Of a stretch of 64,000 nucleotides of DNA, positions 54,625-63,256 are shown in pieces. Every line of letters begins with the position of its first letter. Positions within the stretch are counted from its first letter, which is position 1. Both the position numbers and the translations under genes were made by a program. The notes under the pieces are model-generated. The model searched no databases. It was given only the letters and a program-made list of their open reading frames with translations, and was not told where the DNA came from. This stretch comes from Verrucomicrobiales bacterium (GTDB lineage: Bacteria; Verrucomicrobiota; Verrucomicrobiia; Limisphaerales; CAIMTB01): the NCBI GenBank assembly GCA_016795425.1, contig JAEUHG010000067.1:115103-179102 (forward strand), given 5' to 3'.

Positions 54625-54660
54625 GGCCCTGTCGCGCTGCGACAGTCAGAGTCCAGTGAA
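54625..54660 (+). repeat. Half-copy of the intergenic repeat (copy E)
   Basis: GGGCCCTGTCGCGCTGCGACAG (54624-54645) gives an 7-base perfect stem CTGTCGC / GCGACAG around a GCT loop, followed by TCAGAGTCCAGTGAATCG, which matches part of the core of copy C (AATCCAGTGA). The other half is missing. It lies in the short gap between the DUF3160 gene and the hybrid kinase gene. Confidence 0.5.
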
Positions 54661-54751
54661 TCGAGCTTCTTCGTGTGGTTTTTACCCATTCGTCTGTCAG
54701 GAAACCACTTACGCATTCAACTGCTTGCCGTCGGCTGCCGATAGTCGATAG

Positions 54752-57700
54752 GTGCACGGCTCTTTCGAGTCGTGGGCAGGTCGCTGGGCCGCGCACTGGC
54801 TCCTCCTCCTGGCCCATCTTGCGCCGTTTCTCGGCGCTGGACCGACCTTGGCCGCCACGGTGGCCGAGGCGGACGCCCCTCGCGCCGTGTTGGACCTCGG
54901 AGACTTGGCAGAGCTTTCGCCGCAAGCGGTTACTGCGGTCCAGCTTGAGGGGGGCGTTCGCTGGGCGAGCGCAGCGGGGGATCGCTTTGTACTGGAAACC
55001 AGCGGTCGCGCCGCGCTGATCGAGGCGGGGATGACTCACGGCGTTGTCCAGGTCGGACAACGGCTGGCTCTCGCGGGGCGGATGGCGGTGATTCGGCGGC
55101 AATTGTGGTATCGATTCGGTGGCGGGGTCGCGTTGGTTGAGAACGATGGCTTGCACCAGCCGGTGGAAGAACATGGATCGGTCTTTCTCACGGCCGGCCG
55201 ACATCCGATCGCTGCCGAAATCTTCAATCGATTTGGGGAGTTGTCCCTCGAGGTCGAATACCAAGGCCCCGATTTGGCGCGGCAACCCATTCCGGACGCG
55301 GCGTTGACACGGTCCACGGAATTCCCAGGTGGACTCACGGAGTGGGTGCCAGGGCTCGAGTTTCGTCGTTACGCCGGGGCGTGGGAGTTTCTGCCGCGCT
55401 TCGAAACGTTGACTCCGGTGGAGCGCGGCAACGTGAGGAATTTTGACGTTCGCGCCTGGTCCACCAACGAGAATACCGCGCTTCAGTTTCGTGGTTTCAT
55501 CGAGATTCCTCGTGATGGGGTCTACTCATTCTGGACCCGATCGGATGACGGCAGTCGCCTATTCGTGGGTGCAGCGACCTCGGAGATCCAGGCAATGGGC
55601 CCGGTCCGCTTGCCTTCGCCCCTTCGCCTGGCTGCGGGCGAGGTGTCTCGTGGCGGAATCGACGGCCGATGGGCCCAAGCCGTCGGCGTGGCGACCTTCG
55701 TTGGCGAACGCAAGGGGCACACGGAAATCGAACTGCAGTCGGAGTCGGGCCGGATGCGGGTAGAGGTGGGTGGATGTTTTCCCAACCCGGCCTTGCTGCG
55801 ACAAGGGCGCTTGAGGGTCACTGGGATCGCCCTCGAAACCCGGGGTGCCAACGATCAACGGGTCGCCGGCTATCTGTTGGTTCCGAGTCCAGACCAGGTC
55901 GAACTGCTGGAGGCATCGGTCGATGCCTGGGAAAGCCAGCCAGCGAGGACGATCGTTGAACTGAAACGCCTCGACGCCGGTGCCTCGGGAACCTCCTTGG
56001 TGCTCGTGGCGGGCACCTGGTCCGGCAGCGACAGTGGAGAGACCAGGGAATTGGCTGACCCAACCGGATCCTTGGACGTCGAGTGGGCGCAGGCTCCACC
56101 ACCCGGCGAGGTCGATGTGGAGGTATTGGGGCGCATGGAGCCGGTGGAGGGCGGTTACCGCCTGCGCTCTGCCATTTGGCGGGAGGCCGCCAGCCGCGAT
56201 CGCTCGGCTTCGGCGCCATTGCCGCTTCTCACCTCCATCGGTCAGATCCATGAGCTGAAGCGCGATGAGGCAGCCCGTGGATATCCCGTCCGGATTCGCG
56301 GGGTGATCACCTGCGCCTGGCCTGACAACGTCATTCTTCAGGATGCGACGCGGGGCATCTTCATTCTCAATGCGGAAGCGCGACATTCTGATCCGCCGGA
56401 GATCGGTGACTTCCTTGAGGTGACCGGGACGACCGATCCCGGTGAATTCGCGCCCATCGTCCGGGCCCGACGCGTCCAACGCCTGGGGGTCGCCCCGTTG
56501 CCAACACCGGTCCACCCGACCTGGGACCAGCTGATGAACGGCAGCATGGACAGCCAGTACGTCGAGATCCAAGGCGTGGTCGCGGCGGCCCGTGGCTACG
56601 GACTCAATTTCGTGACCCGCGACGGAAATCTCGAAGTGCAGCTCAATCAGAATCCGCCGGATTCCTTGCGGGTTTATGAAAACGCGGCGGTTCGGATTCG
56701 CGGGTGCCTGCTGGCATCATGGGATGGGACGACGCACCAATTCAGGCGGGGTTCGTTGCGATTCGAAGCGCCGATGGTGAGCGTCGACGTGCCTGCCCCC
56801 AAGGACCTCTTCGACCTCCCGACTCGGGCCTCGCGGGATTTGCGGTTGTTCGATCCCAAAGCAGGCTCGTTGCAGCGGGTCAAGGTTGTCGGACAGATCA
56901 TCGAGGCGCGCGCCGGGGAGTTCTTCCTGTTGGATGACACCTGTGGCCTGCGGTTCCGAACTCGGAACGCGGAAACCCTCGCGGCTGGCGATCGGGTCGA
57001 AGTGGTCGGGTATCCGGTCTTCGGAGGGATCGGGGTGTGGCTGCGGGAAGCCGTGGTGCGACGGGCCGGAACGGAGCCTTTGCACACCCCCCATCTGCTG
57101 AGGGATGAAGAATTGCTGAATCCTGCGAATGATGCCACTCGCGTTCAATTGGAGGCGCGATTGCTGGGGCGGCGATTGAATCGGGTCGACGACGTGTTGG
57201 AACTCGAGGCGGGTTCACGAATGTTTCTGGCCTTGATGCCGACCAATCGCGGCATCCTGGGCGATCTGCCCTTGGGTAGCCAATTGCGACTGACGGGTAC
57301 CTACGCCGGGCGGGATGTGGATCGCGATCCAGGCGCCGAACTGGACGCCTTTGAACTGCTCCTGAACTCGCCGGACGACGTCGTGCTGGTCTCTCGACCG
57401 TCGTGGTGGACCTTGCGACGGACCCTCACTTTGGTGGCGTGTTTGCTCGCCGGACTGATTCTCGCCGCGACATGGATTGGGGCCTTGAGGCGGCGTGTGA
57501 GCGAACGGACTGCCGCACTCCAGATTGAGGTGGAGGAACGCCGAAAAGCTGAGCAGGAGGCGCGGCGGGCGGAGAAGGAGGCGAGTCAGGCACGCGAAGT
57601 CGCGGAAGCCGCCAGCCAGGCCAAGAGCCAGTTTCTCGCCGCCATGAGCCATGAGATTCGCACCCCGATCCATGCGGTCATCGGCATGGCGGATCTGCTA

Positions 57701-59185
57701 CTTGGAACCCAACTCGACGCTGAACAACGGCATTTCGCCGAGACCATGCGCCATGGCAGTGACGGCCTGCTCACGGTCATCAATGACATTCTGGATTTCT
57801 CCAAGATCGAGGCCGGCAAACTCGAATTGGAGCACGTCGATTTCAACGTGCGCGACGTGGTCGAATGCACGGTGGAGCTGTTGGCGGAAAATGCCCAAGC
57901 CAAGGGCTTGGAACTTAACCTCGACGTCGACGAGGCAGTCCCGACCGTTCTTCGCGGCGATCCTGGGCGTCTCCGGCAAATGGTCCTGAATCTGCTGAGT
58001 AATGCGGTCAAGTTTACCAACCTGGGTGAAGTTTGCGTCGACTTGGAGGCCGCTCCGATCCCGGCCTCCGGACGATTTCAGCTTCAGTGCCAAGTGCGTG
58101 ATACCGGGATCGGCCTGGATCGGGAGGCCATCGCTCGGCTCTTCAAGCCCTTCGGCCAAGCTGACGTTTCCACCACCCGACGATATGGCGGCACCGGACT
58201 CGGCCTCGTGATTTGTCGGCGACTCGCGAATTTGATGCAAGGAGAGGTCCGCGTCACCAGCGAGCCCGGGCAGGGAGCCATCTTTACCTTCACCGCCCAG
58301 CTCGATCCACCGTCGAAAGAACCGCTGGCCGAAATGGACGCGGATGGTCTCCCGCCCGGGAAACGTATCCTCATCGTCGACGATCATCCGACCAGCCGAA
58401 TGGTCCTCCAGAGACGGTTGCGCGCCTTGGGGCCGCTCGAGGTGGCTTTGGCGAACGGCGCCGAGGATGCGATTTCCCAAATGACCGCTGCCGCGGCACG
58501 CCAGGAACCCTTTGACCTGGCGTTGGTGGATCAACACATGCCCGGGATGGACGGTCCAGCCCTCGCCAGAGTGATTCGTTCACGACCGGAATGGACCGGC
58601 ACCGCGGTCGTCCTGCTGGGTTTGATGCGACAGCGATCCGATGCGGCATCTCTGATGCAAGCGGGCATCCACGGACAATTGATCAAACCCGTTCGATCGT
58701 CGGCACTTCACCGATGCCTCGTGCAAGTCCTCAACGCCCGATCGGGTTCGGACTCGCAGGGGGCGCCGGAGATGTCTCCGCCGGACGGGGAATCGGAAGG
58801 TCAGTCGGTGCGAAGACTGAAGGTCCTGCTGGCCGAGGACAATCCGGTGAACCAGACGGTGGCCCTGCATCAATTGCGGAAGCTCGGGTATTCCGCCGAT
58901 ATTGCGGTCAACGGTCTTGAGGCCCTCGAAACTCTCCGCCGACAAGCCTACGATCTCATCCTCATGGATTGTCATATGCCGGAGATGGATGGCTACGAGA
59001 CGACCGCGCGAATTCGGAAGCTCGAGGAAGCCAATCCATCGAATCGCACCTGGATCGTGGCGATGACCGCGGACGCGATGCAGGGGGATCGGGAGAAGTG
59101 TTTGAGTGCCGGGATGGATGATTACCTGAGCAAACCGGTGCGCCTGTCTGATCTGGCGGCAGTTCTGGACCGCGCGCCACGATAG
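54752..59185 (+). CDS. Hybrid sensor histidine kinase with PA14-like sensor and two receiver domains
   Basis: 1477 residues from GTG 54752. A hydrophobic leader near the N-terminus (about residues 12-30) exports the sensor part. PA14-like domain about 199-330 ([26 protein letters not shown]). Residues about 490-870 repeat OB-fold-like units ([26 protein letters not shown]). A membrane helix near 890-910 ([19 protein letters not shown]), a coiled coil, then HisKA with phospho-acceptor H967 ([14 protein letters not shown]), HATPase with [15 protein letters not shown] and GTGLGLV, REC1 ([11 protein letters not shown]1260) and REC2 ([12 protein letters not shown]1406, [10 protein letters not shown]). 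All catalytic motifs are intact. It probably senses a carbohydrate- or surface-related signal and passes phosphate through internal receivers; the target regulator is unknown. Confidence 0.9.
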   Translation: MHGSFESWAGRWAAHWLLLLAHLAPFLGAGPTLAATVAEADAPRAVLDLGDLAELSPQAVTAVQLEGGVRWASAAGDRFVLETSGRAALIEAGMTHGVVQVGQRLALAGRMAVIRRQLWYRFGGGVALVENDGLHQPVEEHGSVFLTAGRHPIAAEIFNRFGELSLEVEYQGPDLARQPIPDAALTRSTEFPGGLTEWVPGLEFRRYAGAWEFLPRFETLTPVERGNVRNFDVRAWSTNENTALQFRGFIEIPRDGVYSFWTRSDDGSRLFVGAATSEIQAMGPVRLPSPLRLAAGEVSRGGIDGRWAQAVGVATFVGERKGHTEIELQSESGRMRVEVGGCFPNPALLRQGRLRVTGIALETRGANDQRVAGYLLVPSPDQVELLEASVDAWESQPARTIVELKRLDAGASGTSLVLVAGTWSGSDSGETRELADPTGSLDVEWAQAPPPGEVDVEVLGRMEPVEGGYRLRSAIWREAASRDRSASAPLPLLTSIGQIHELKRDEAARGYPVRIRGVITCAWPDNVILQDATRGIFILNAEARHSDPPEIGDFLEVTGTTDPGEFAPIVRARRVQRLGVAPLPTPVHPTWDQLMNGSMDSQYVEIQGVVAAARGYGLNFVTRDGNLEVQLNQNPPDSLRVYENAAVRIRGCLLASWDGTTHQFRRGSLRFEAPMVSVDVPAPKDLFDLPTRASRDLRLFDPKAGSLQRVKVVGQIIEARAGEFFLLDDTCGLRFRTRNAETLAAGDRVEVVGYPVFGGIGVWLREAVVRRAGTEPLHTPHLLRDEELLNPANDATRVQLEARLLGRRLNRVDDVLELEAGSRMFLALMPTNRGILGDLPLGSQLRLTGTYAGRDVDRDPGAELDAFELLLNSPDDVVLVSRPSWWTLRRTLTLVACLLAGLILAATWIGALRRRVSERTAALQIEVEERRKAEQEARRAEKEASQAREVAEAASQAKSQFLAAMSHEIRTPIHAVIGMADLLLGTQLDAEQRHFAETMRHGSDGLLTVINDILDFSKIEAGKLELEHVDFNVRDVVECTVELLAENAQAKGLELNLDVDEAVPTVLRGDPGRLRQMVLNLLSNAVKFTNLGEVCVDLEAAPIPASGRFQLQCQVRDTGIGLDREAIARLFKPFGQADVSTTRRYGGTGLGLVICRRLANLMQGEVRVTSEPGQGAIFTFTAQLDPPSKEPLAEMDADGLPPGKRILIVDDHPTSRMVLQRRLRALGPLEVALANGAEDAISQMTAAAARQEPFDLALVDQHMPGMDGPALARVIRSRPEWTGTAVVLLGLMRQRSDAASLMQAGIHGQLIKPVRSSALHRCLVQVLNARSGSDSQGAPEMSPPDGESEGQSVRRLKVLLAEDNPVNQTVALHQLRKLGYSADIAVNGLEALETLRRQAYDLILMDCHMPEMDGYETTARIRKLEEANPSNRTWIVAMTADAMQGDREKCLSAGMDDYLSKPVRLSDLAAVLDRAPR

Positions 59186-59277
59186 GCGGCGGGTGCTGCG
59201 AGGGCCCTCCGGTTCGCTACAAAGTCGTTGACGACACCTCATATCATTGCATGCATGCCACAGTCTTTTCCACGTCG

Positions 59278-59802
59278 ATGAAAACTCTCACTCTGTTCGC
59301 AGGGCTGGCATTATCTTCGGGCTGCTTCGGACAAGGCACTGTTTATTTCTCTACCCGGGTCGGAGCCACTGTGGATGCTCCGGTTACCTATTTTGGGGAA
59401 CTGGTTGACAGTCGGTTCCTAGGACAACTGTACGTCGGAGCGCCCAACGGAAATTTAGCGCCGTCCGGATCAGGGACGCCATTTAGATCGGATGCCGGAC
59501 GCGGGTACATTACTTCGGGCGGGCTGATCGAGGTTCCGGAAATCGTCGCTGGCGAATTCGCTCAGGTGAAATTGGTGGTTTGGGCAGGCTCATTGGGCGC
59601 GACCTATGCCGAGGCGGTGGCGAAGGACGTGGGTGGCGTGGGTGAGTCGTCGCCTATCACCATCAGAGTGGGAGGCGGCATTATTCCGCCCGCGACCCTT
59701 GAAGGCCTCCGTGGATTTGAGATCTCCATACCAGAACCTCCCAGCGCCCTCCTGGGATGCTGGGGGCTCGGTCTCTTGTGGACGCTTAAACGCCGACGAT
59801 AG
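59278..59802 (+). CDS. PEP-CTERM-sorted secreted protein, paralogue 2
   Basis: 174 residues from ATG 59278; an upstream ATG at 59251 would add 9 residues before the signal peptide. Signal: MKTLTLFAGLALSSGCFG. It shares long stretches with paralogue 1: STRVGATVDAPVTYFGE, RFLGQLYVGAPNG, TPFRSDAGRGYIT, LVVWAGSLGATYAEAV, SPITIRVGGG. It ends with the sorting tag PEPPSALLGCWGLGLLWTLKRRR. Identity by eye is clearly above chance along the whole length, so a duplication. It starts about 90 bases after the kinase gene on the same strand. Confidence 0.85.
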   Translation: MKTLTLFAGLALSSGCFGQGTVYFSTRVGATVDAPVTYFGELVDSRFLGQLYVGAPNGNLAPSGSGTPFRSDAGRGYITSGGLIEVPEIVAGEFAQVKLVVWAGSLGATYAEAVAKDVGGVGESSPITIRVGGGIIPPATLEGLRGFEISIPEPPSALLGCWGLGLLWTLKRRR

Positions 59803-60086
59803 CCAGGATCTCTTAGAGCCTGCAGAACGGATCTACCGCTCAGAGGTCACCTTCAGGAAGTCCTCACGCTGCGTTTCACTGAGCGCTTCCGGGTGATAGA
59901 ACGTCTCGTAGAACTCGGGTGGCGGATCGCTCCGCGTGCTGGCATTCGCTCCTGAACTCGTTCTGCCTTCCTGCAAATCACTTGCTCGCGGCGTTGAGCC
60001 CTTGCGCCGGAAGGGATGTGTTGGCATAGAATTCCCGCCTGACCTGGCTAGCGGCCAAAGAAATGCGGTCAGTCAGGAGAAACTCT
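59803..60086. other. 284-base stretch with only a weak small reading frame
   Basis: Between PEP-CTERM paralogue 2 and the histidine-rich gene. A 64-codon minus-strand frame (59833-60027) is the only candidate and is listed separately. No hairpin-ended repeat, Zur-box-like palindrome or promoter pair could be made out with confidence. Confidence 0.4.
59833..60027 (-). CDS. Possible small protein, unsupported
   Basis: 64 residues from ATG 60027. The C-terminal half (PPPEFYETFYHPEALSETQR) has a reasonable amino acid mix, but there is no recognised domain, and the ribosome binding site is poor (GGCGGGAATTCT before the ATG). It may be real or chance. Reported because no other gene covers the stretch. 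Confidence 0.25.
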   Translation of the reverse strand: MPTHPFRRKGSTPRASDLQEGRTSSGANASTRSDPPPEFYETFYHPEALSETQREDFLKVTSER

Positions 60087-60434
60087 ATGAACCAGTGCCA
60101 AACTCATCCTAACCATCCTCATCAACACGGACCCGGCTGCGGACATCTCGCGGTGGAACACAACGGCCACCTCGACTACTTGCACGATGGCCATCTGCAC
60201 CATCCGCATGCGGGGCACGTCGACGAACACCGGATCGAAGTGTCGGCCACGAATCCCGAGGGTTGCACTCCGGAACATGCCTGCGCGGGCCACGACAAGG
60301 GGCATCGCCATGGACCGGGGTGTGGGCATCCCGCTGTGCCTCACGGGGATCACGTCGACTACCTCGTGGAGGGTCATTTGCACCATCCCCACGGCAATCA
60401 CTGCGACGATCACGGGCCATTGAAGGTCGTCTGA
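60087..60434 (+). CDS. Histidine-rich small protein with duplicated metal-binding unit
   Basis: 115 residues from ATG 60087, preceded by AGGAG at 60076-60080. Two tandem units of the form HxHGPGCGHxAVxH, then GHLHHPHxxHxDxH (units at about residues 12-48 and 73-108) joined by a linker that also has Cys (NPEGCTPEHACAGH). Roughly 30 His and 7 Cys in 115 residues. Small cytosolic proteins of this style are associated with zinc stores or zinc delivery. It faces a probable zinc operon (Fur, CobW, metal permease), so zinc buffering is the most likely role; this is inference. Confidence 0.8.
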   Translation: MNQCQTHPNHPHQHGPGCGHLAVEHNGHLDYLHDGHLHHPHAGHVDEHRIEVSATNPEGCTPEHACAGHDKGHRHGPGCGHPAVPHGDHVDYLVEGHLHHPHGNHCDDHGPLKVV

Positions 60435-60473
60435 TCAGGATTCCCGGTGGGGCCGACCGAGCCACCGGCATCG

Positions 60474-60683
60474 TCAGGTCAGAGTTTGCACCACGCCGTC
60501 TTCCGAGATAATGGCCAGGCGTTGGCCGTCGGGTGACCAGGCGAGTTCCACGATTGCGGCGGTGATCCGGGTCGCGAGAATCCCGCGGTCGCCGCCTCGA
60601 GGATTCCATAACCAGACAGCGCCAGCGCGGTCGCCGGAGGCGAGAATATCGCCGTTCCCTTGCCATTGCAGGGCGGTGAGTCC
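60474..60683 (-). other. In-frame continuation of the WD40 reading frame beyond a TAA stop
   Basis: Directly in frame after the TAA at 60684-60686 the sequence still reads as a WD40 blade: GLTALQWQGNGDILASGDRAG and ELAWSPDGQRLAIISEDG, ending at a TGA (60474-60476). The preceding blade ends LRGHD and a single base change (TAA from CAA or GAA) would restore one protein of about 331 residues. No start codon with a ribosome binding site is seen just after the stop. Either a real nonsense mutation, a stop that is read through, or a sequencing error. Confidence 0.75.
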
Positions 60684-61469
60684 TTAGTCGTGGCCTCGCA
60701 GTTGCAGGGGCAAGGTGCCTGCCGGTCCGTTGCCTCCGACATCCCAAATGGTGATGTCTGCGCCACCGCCGGAGGCGAGAAGCCGACTCTTTCGGTCCCA
60801 AGCTAACTGACGGACCTTGCCGGGGTATCCTGACATTTGAAGCGGTGGGGCGCCGTCCGCCGGCAGAGGCCAGTAACTGACGGAGTTCTCTTGCGTGCCA
60901 GCCGCCAGGTGGCGGCCGTCGCGACTCCAGGCCAGGGAGATCAGCGAGGACCGCCAGGTGTGGGTTTGGGCCGGAACCGATTTCCCGGGTTGGACGACGC
61001 TCACGCCGCCGTAGCAGGCGGCTCCCAGGAGGTTCTCGCTTCCCGACCAAGCGATGGCGGCGATGGTGCTTGGGAAATCCCCATGGATGCCAAGAGATTG
61101 CCAGTCAGCCGACCAGAGTCTCAGCTGACGACCGCCGGCCGTGGCAAGGACGGATCCATCGGTGGACCATGCCGCGTGCTCGATCCAGGCGGCACCGCCC
61201 TCGAGGTCGGCGACGGACTCGTGGGCGTCGGAACTCCAGATCCTGGCGCGGCCGTCTTCGCCGGTGGTGACGAATCGTCGGGATCCGGGCTGCGCCGCCA
61301 TCGCCTGCAGACCGAGTTGATGGGCAGCGAACCTCCGGAGGAGGCGGGCCATGGGATCCAAGAGCGCTACGGAGCCGTCGGCGAGCCCGATGGCAAGTCT
61401 GCTGCCTTGATCGATCCAGGCGAGTGCGCGCGGGTATTCTCCAAGATCCAGAGAGGCGGTGGTGTTCAC
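60684..61469 (-). CDS. WD40-repeat protein, ends at an internal TAA
   Basis: 261 residues from GTG 61469, whose GTGA overlaps the Fur stop by 4 bases. WD40 blades with the usual WD/GH dipeptides: RIWSSDAHESVADLE, LRLWSADWQSLGIHG, IAAIAWSGSENLL, ISLAWSRDGRHLAAGT, ASGGGADITIWDVGG. A seven-bladed propeller needs about 300 residues; the frame beyond the stop supplies the last blade (see 60474-60683). Fourth gene of the operon permease-cobW-fur-WD40. Interaction scaffold, possibly for the GTPase; the partner is unknown. Confidence 0.8.
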   Translation of the reverse strand: MNTTASLDLGEYPRALAWIDQGSRLAIGLADGSVALLDPMARLLRRFAAHQLGLQAMAAQPGSRRFVTTGEDGRARIWSSDAHESVADLEGGAAWIEHAAWSTDGSVLATAGGRQLRLWSADWQSLGIHGDFPSTIAAIAWSGSENLLGAACYGGVSVVQPGKSVPAQTHTWRSSLISLAWSRDGRHLAAGTQENSVSYWPLPADGAPPLQMSGYPGKVRQLAWDRKSRLLASGGGADITIWDVGGNGPAGTLPLQLRGHD

Positions 61470-61903
61470 AGTGCAGATTGCTGGCAGTCGGGGCAGACGC
61501 CTTCCAGCTCGTGCCAGTGATGGCCGAGTTGGAATCCGGTGGTTTCGGCCAGGCGCCGTTGCCATGACTTCAGTTCGGGCGGCTCGGGTACCGAGACCAA
61601 GACACCACAGGAACGGCACACCAGGTAATCGATGGATTCGCAGGAAAGGAGCACCGCCCGGCGTTGGCCCAAGGTGATGCGATGGACGATGCCATGTTCC
61701 TCCAGCGCTGTGAGGAAACGGTAGCAGGTTACTTCGTGAGCGCCGGTGGTGGAGGAGGTGGACTGGACGAGTTCCTCGACGACGAAAGGGGTGGACCGGC
61801 TGGCCAGGGCTTCGAGGAAGCGCCGGCGGTCGGGGGTGAGGCGAATACCCGCGACAGCGCAGGCGCTAAGGGCATAGCGCAGGCGATGGGGAATGGGATT
61901 CAT
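61466..61903 (-). CDS. Fur-family transcriptional repressor, probable Zur
   Basis: 145 residues from ATG 61903. Winged-helix N-terminus (RLTPDRRRFLEAL) and dimer domain with two zinc-site pairs of cysteines, CRSCG (about 103) and CPDC (about 140), and the metal-ligand region GHHWHELEGVC. The neighbours, a ZnuB-like permease and a CobW GTPase, point to Zur rather than Fur. Three bases after the cobW stop and 4-base overlap with the WD40 gene, so cotranslated. Zinc-loaded it would repress the transporter; operator not identified. Confidence 0.88.
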   Translation of the reverse strand: MNPIPHRLRYALSACAVAGIRLTPDRRRFLEALASRSTPFVVEELVQSTSSTTGAHEVTCYRFLTALEEHGIVHRITLGQRRAVLLSCESIDYLVCRSCGVLVSVPEPPELKSWQRRLAETTGFQLGHHWHELEGVCPDCQQSAL

Positions 61904-61906
61904 GGG

Positions 61907-63256
61907 TCAGGCCAGGCAGCTGCGGAAACCATCGGCCAGTTCGTCACGCACAAGGTTGCGCCCGATGAACACGAGTTGGCTCAACCGCGGCTCGCGTTCC
62001 TGCCAGGGGCGGTCGGGTTTTGCGTCGAAGAGCATATGGACCCCTTGGAAGACCACGCGGTTGGGGGATCCCTTGATGTGGAGCACGCCCTTCATGCGGA
62101 AGATGTCGGCGCCCTTGTCTCGCAACAGCCCACCCATCCAATCGTTGAGCCGGCGAGCGTCGAGAGGCCGTGTCTCGGTGATGCCCACCGAGCTGACGGA
62201 TTCGTCGTGCGAATGTCCCGCGGCGTGGGCCTCCTGGCGTGTTGGAACGAGAGCTTGTCCCTGCCGTTCGAGAGTCATGCGGAATTCCTCGGGGCCATGC
62301 TCGGTGTGCAGCGCAAATCGACCCGGTGCCGCGCACAGGATTTCGAACGAGCTGGGTCCGCCGGCTGCCAGTTCCAAGGCATACAAATGTTGATCCGGTC
62401 GGATCGCTCCCCCGGGGCGAATCGTCACCGGATTCTGTCCGAACCGTTGTAATGCCGAGTGTTTCGCCGCCTTCCATGCGGTGTCAGTGGCATCCGGCAA
62501 CGGCATCAGCGTCAGGTGGATCATGGGGTCGGGGCCGGGGTGGAGGATCAGGCGATGCGGGCCGGGGGAGAGGACATACTCGACGCTCGCCTCGAACGGC
62601 AGTTCAGGTTCGAGAAACTTGGGATCCAGCTCGAGTTTGGTGCCGAGTTCGAAGGCGTGGATGTCGACGACCTCGGAAGCTGGCACCGCGGCGTTGTGCG
62701 TTCGGAGAATCTTCGCCACCGCGTTCATCGAACGGATGCGGCGCTCCAAGGCGTCGAGCACCCCGTCCGAGACCAGATCGGTCTTGTTGAGCAGGATCTT
62801 GTCAGCAAAGGCGATCTGTTCCTGGCACTCCGCGGAATCGTCGAGGTGTTGGGCGACATGTTTGGCGTCGACGACGGTGATGATGCCATCGAGCCGGTAG
62901 GATCCGCGGACGTCCTCGTCGACAAAGAAGGTCTGGGCGACGGGACCAGGATCGGCCAGGCCGGTGGTCTCGACGAGGACGTAGTCGAAGCGATCACGGC
63001 GGCGCACGAGGTTGCCGAGGATCCGGATGAGATCGCCACGTACGGTGCAGCAGATGCAGCCGTTGTTCATTTCGAAGATCTCCTCGTCGGCGTTGACGAC
63101 AAGGGCTTGGTCAATGCCGATCTCGCCGAACTCGTTTTCGATGACGGCGATGCGACGTCCGTGCTGCTCCGTGAGCAGGCGATTCAGGAGCGTGGTCTTG
63201 CCGGCGCCCAGAAAGCCGGTGAGCACGGTGACGGGAATGGGGGTGTTGGTTTTCAT
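61907..63256 (-). CDS. CobW/COG0523-family GTPase, probable zinc chaperone
   Basis: 449 residues from ATG 63256. P-loop [12 protein letters not shown], the signature Cys motif [11 protein letters not shown] (CxCC), [10 protein letters not shown], and NKTD for guanine specificity. C-terminal CobW_C domain with [14 protein letters not shown] and [16 protein letters not shown], plus a His-rich insert ([13 protein letters not shown]). COG0523 members deliver metal to apo-enzymes when zinc is scarce (ZNG1, YeiR, YjiA). The start overlaps the permease stop by 4 bases (ATGA). Role in zinc supply inferred from neighbours. Confidence 0.92.
   Translation of the reverse strand: MKTNTPIPVTVLTGFLGAGKTTLLNRLLTEQHGRRIAVIENEFGEIGIDQALVVNADEEIFEMNNGCICCTVRGDLIRILGNLVRRRDRFDYVLVETTGLADPGPVAQTFFVDEDVRGSYRLDGIITVVDAKHVAQHLDDSAECQEQIAFADKILLNKTDLVSDGVLDALERRIRSMNAVAKILRTHNAAVPASEVVDIHAFELGTKLELDPKFLEPELPFEASVEYVLSPGPHRLILHPGPDPMIHLTLMPLPDATDTAWKAAKHSALQRFGQNPVTIRPGGAIRPDQHLYALELAAGGPSSFEILCAAPGRFALHTEHGPEEFRMTLERQGQALVPTRQEAHAAGHSHDESVSSVGITETRPLDARRLNDWMGGLLRDKGADIFRMKGVLHIKGSPNRVVFQGVHMLFDAKPDRPWQEREPRLSQLVFIGRNLVRDELADGFRSCLA

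Noticed and set aside
2654..54660. A CRISPR array explanation for the repeated intergenic elements
   Set aside because: Copies are far apart, lie singly in gaps, have hairpin structure and no regular spacers, and no cas genes are seen.
60087..60434. The histidine-rich protein as a peptide natural product precursor
   Set aside because: No maturation enzymes nearby, and the zinc genes give a simpler context.
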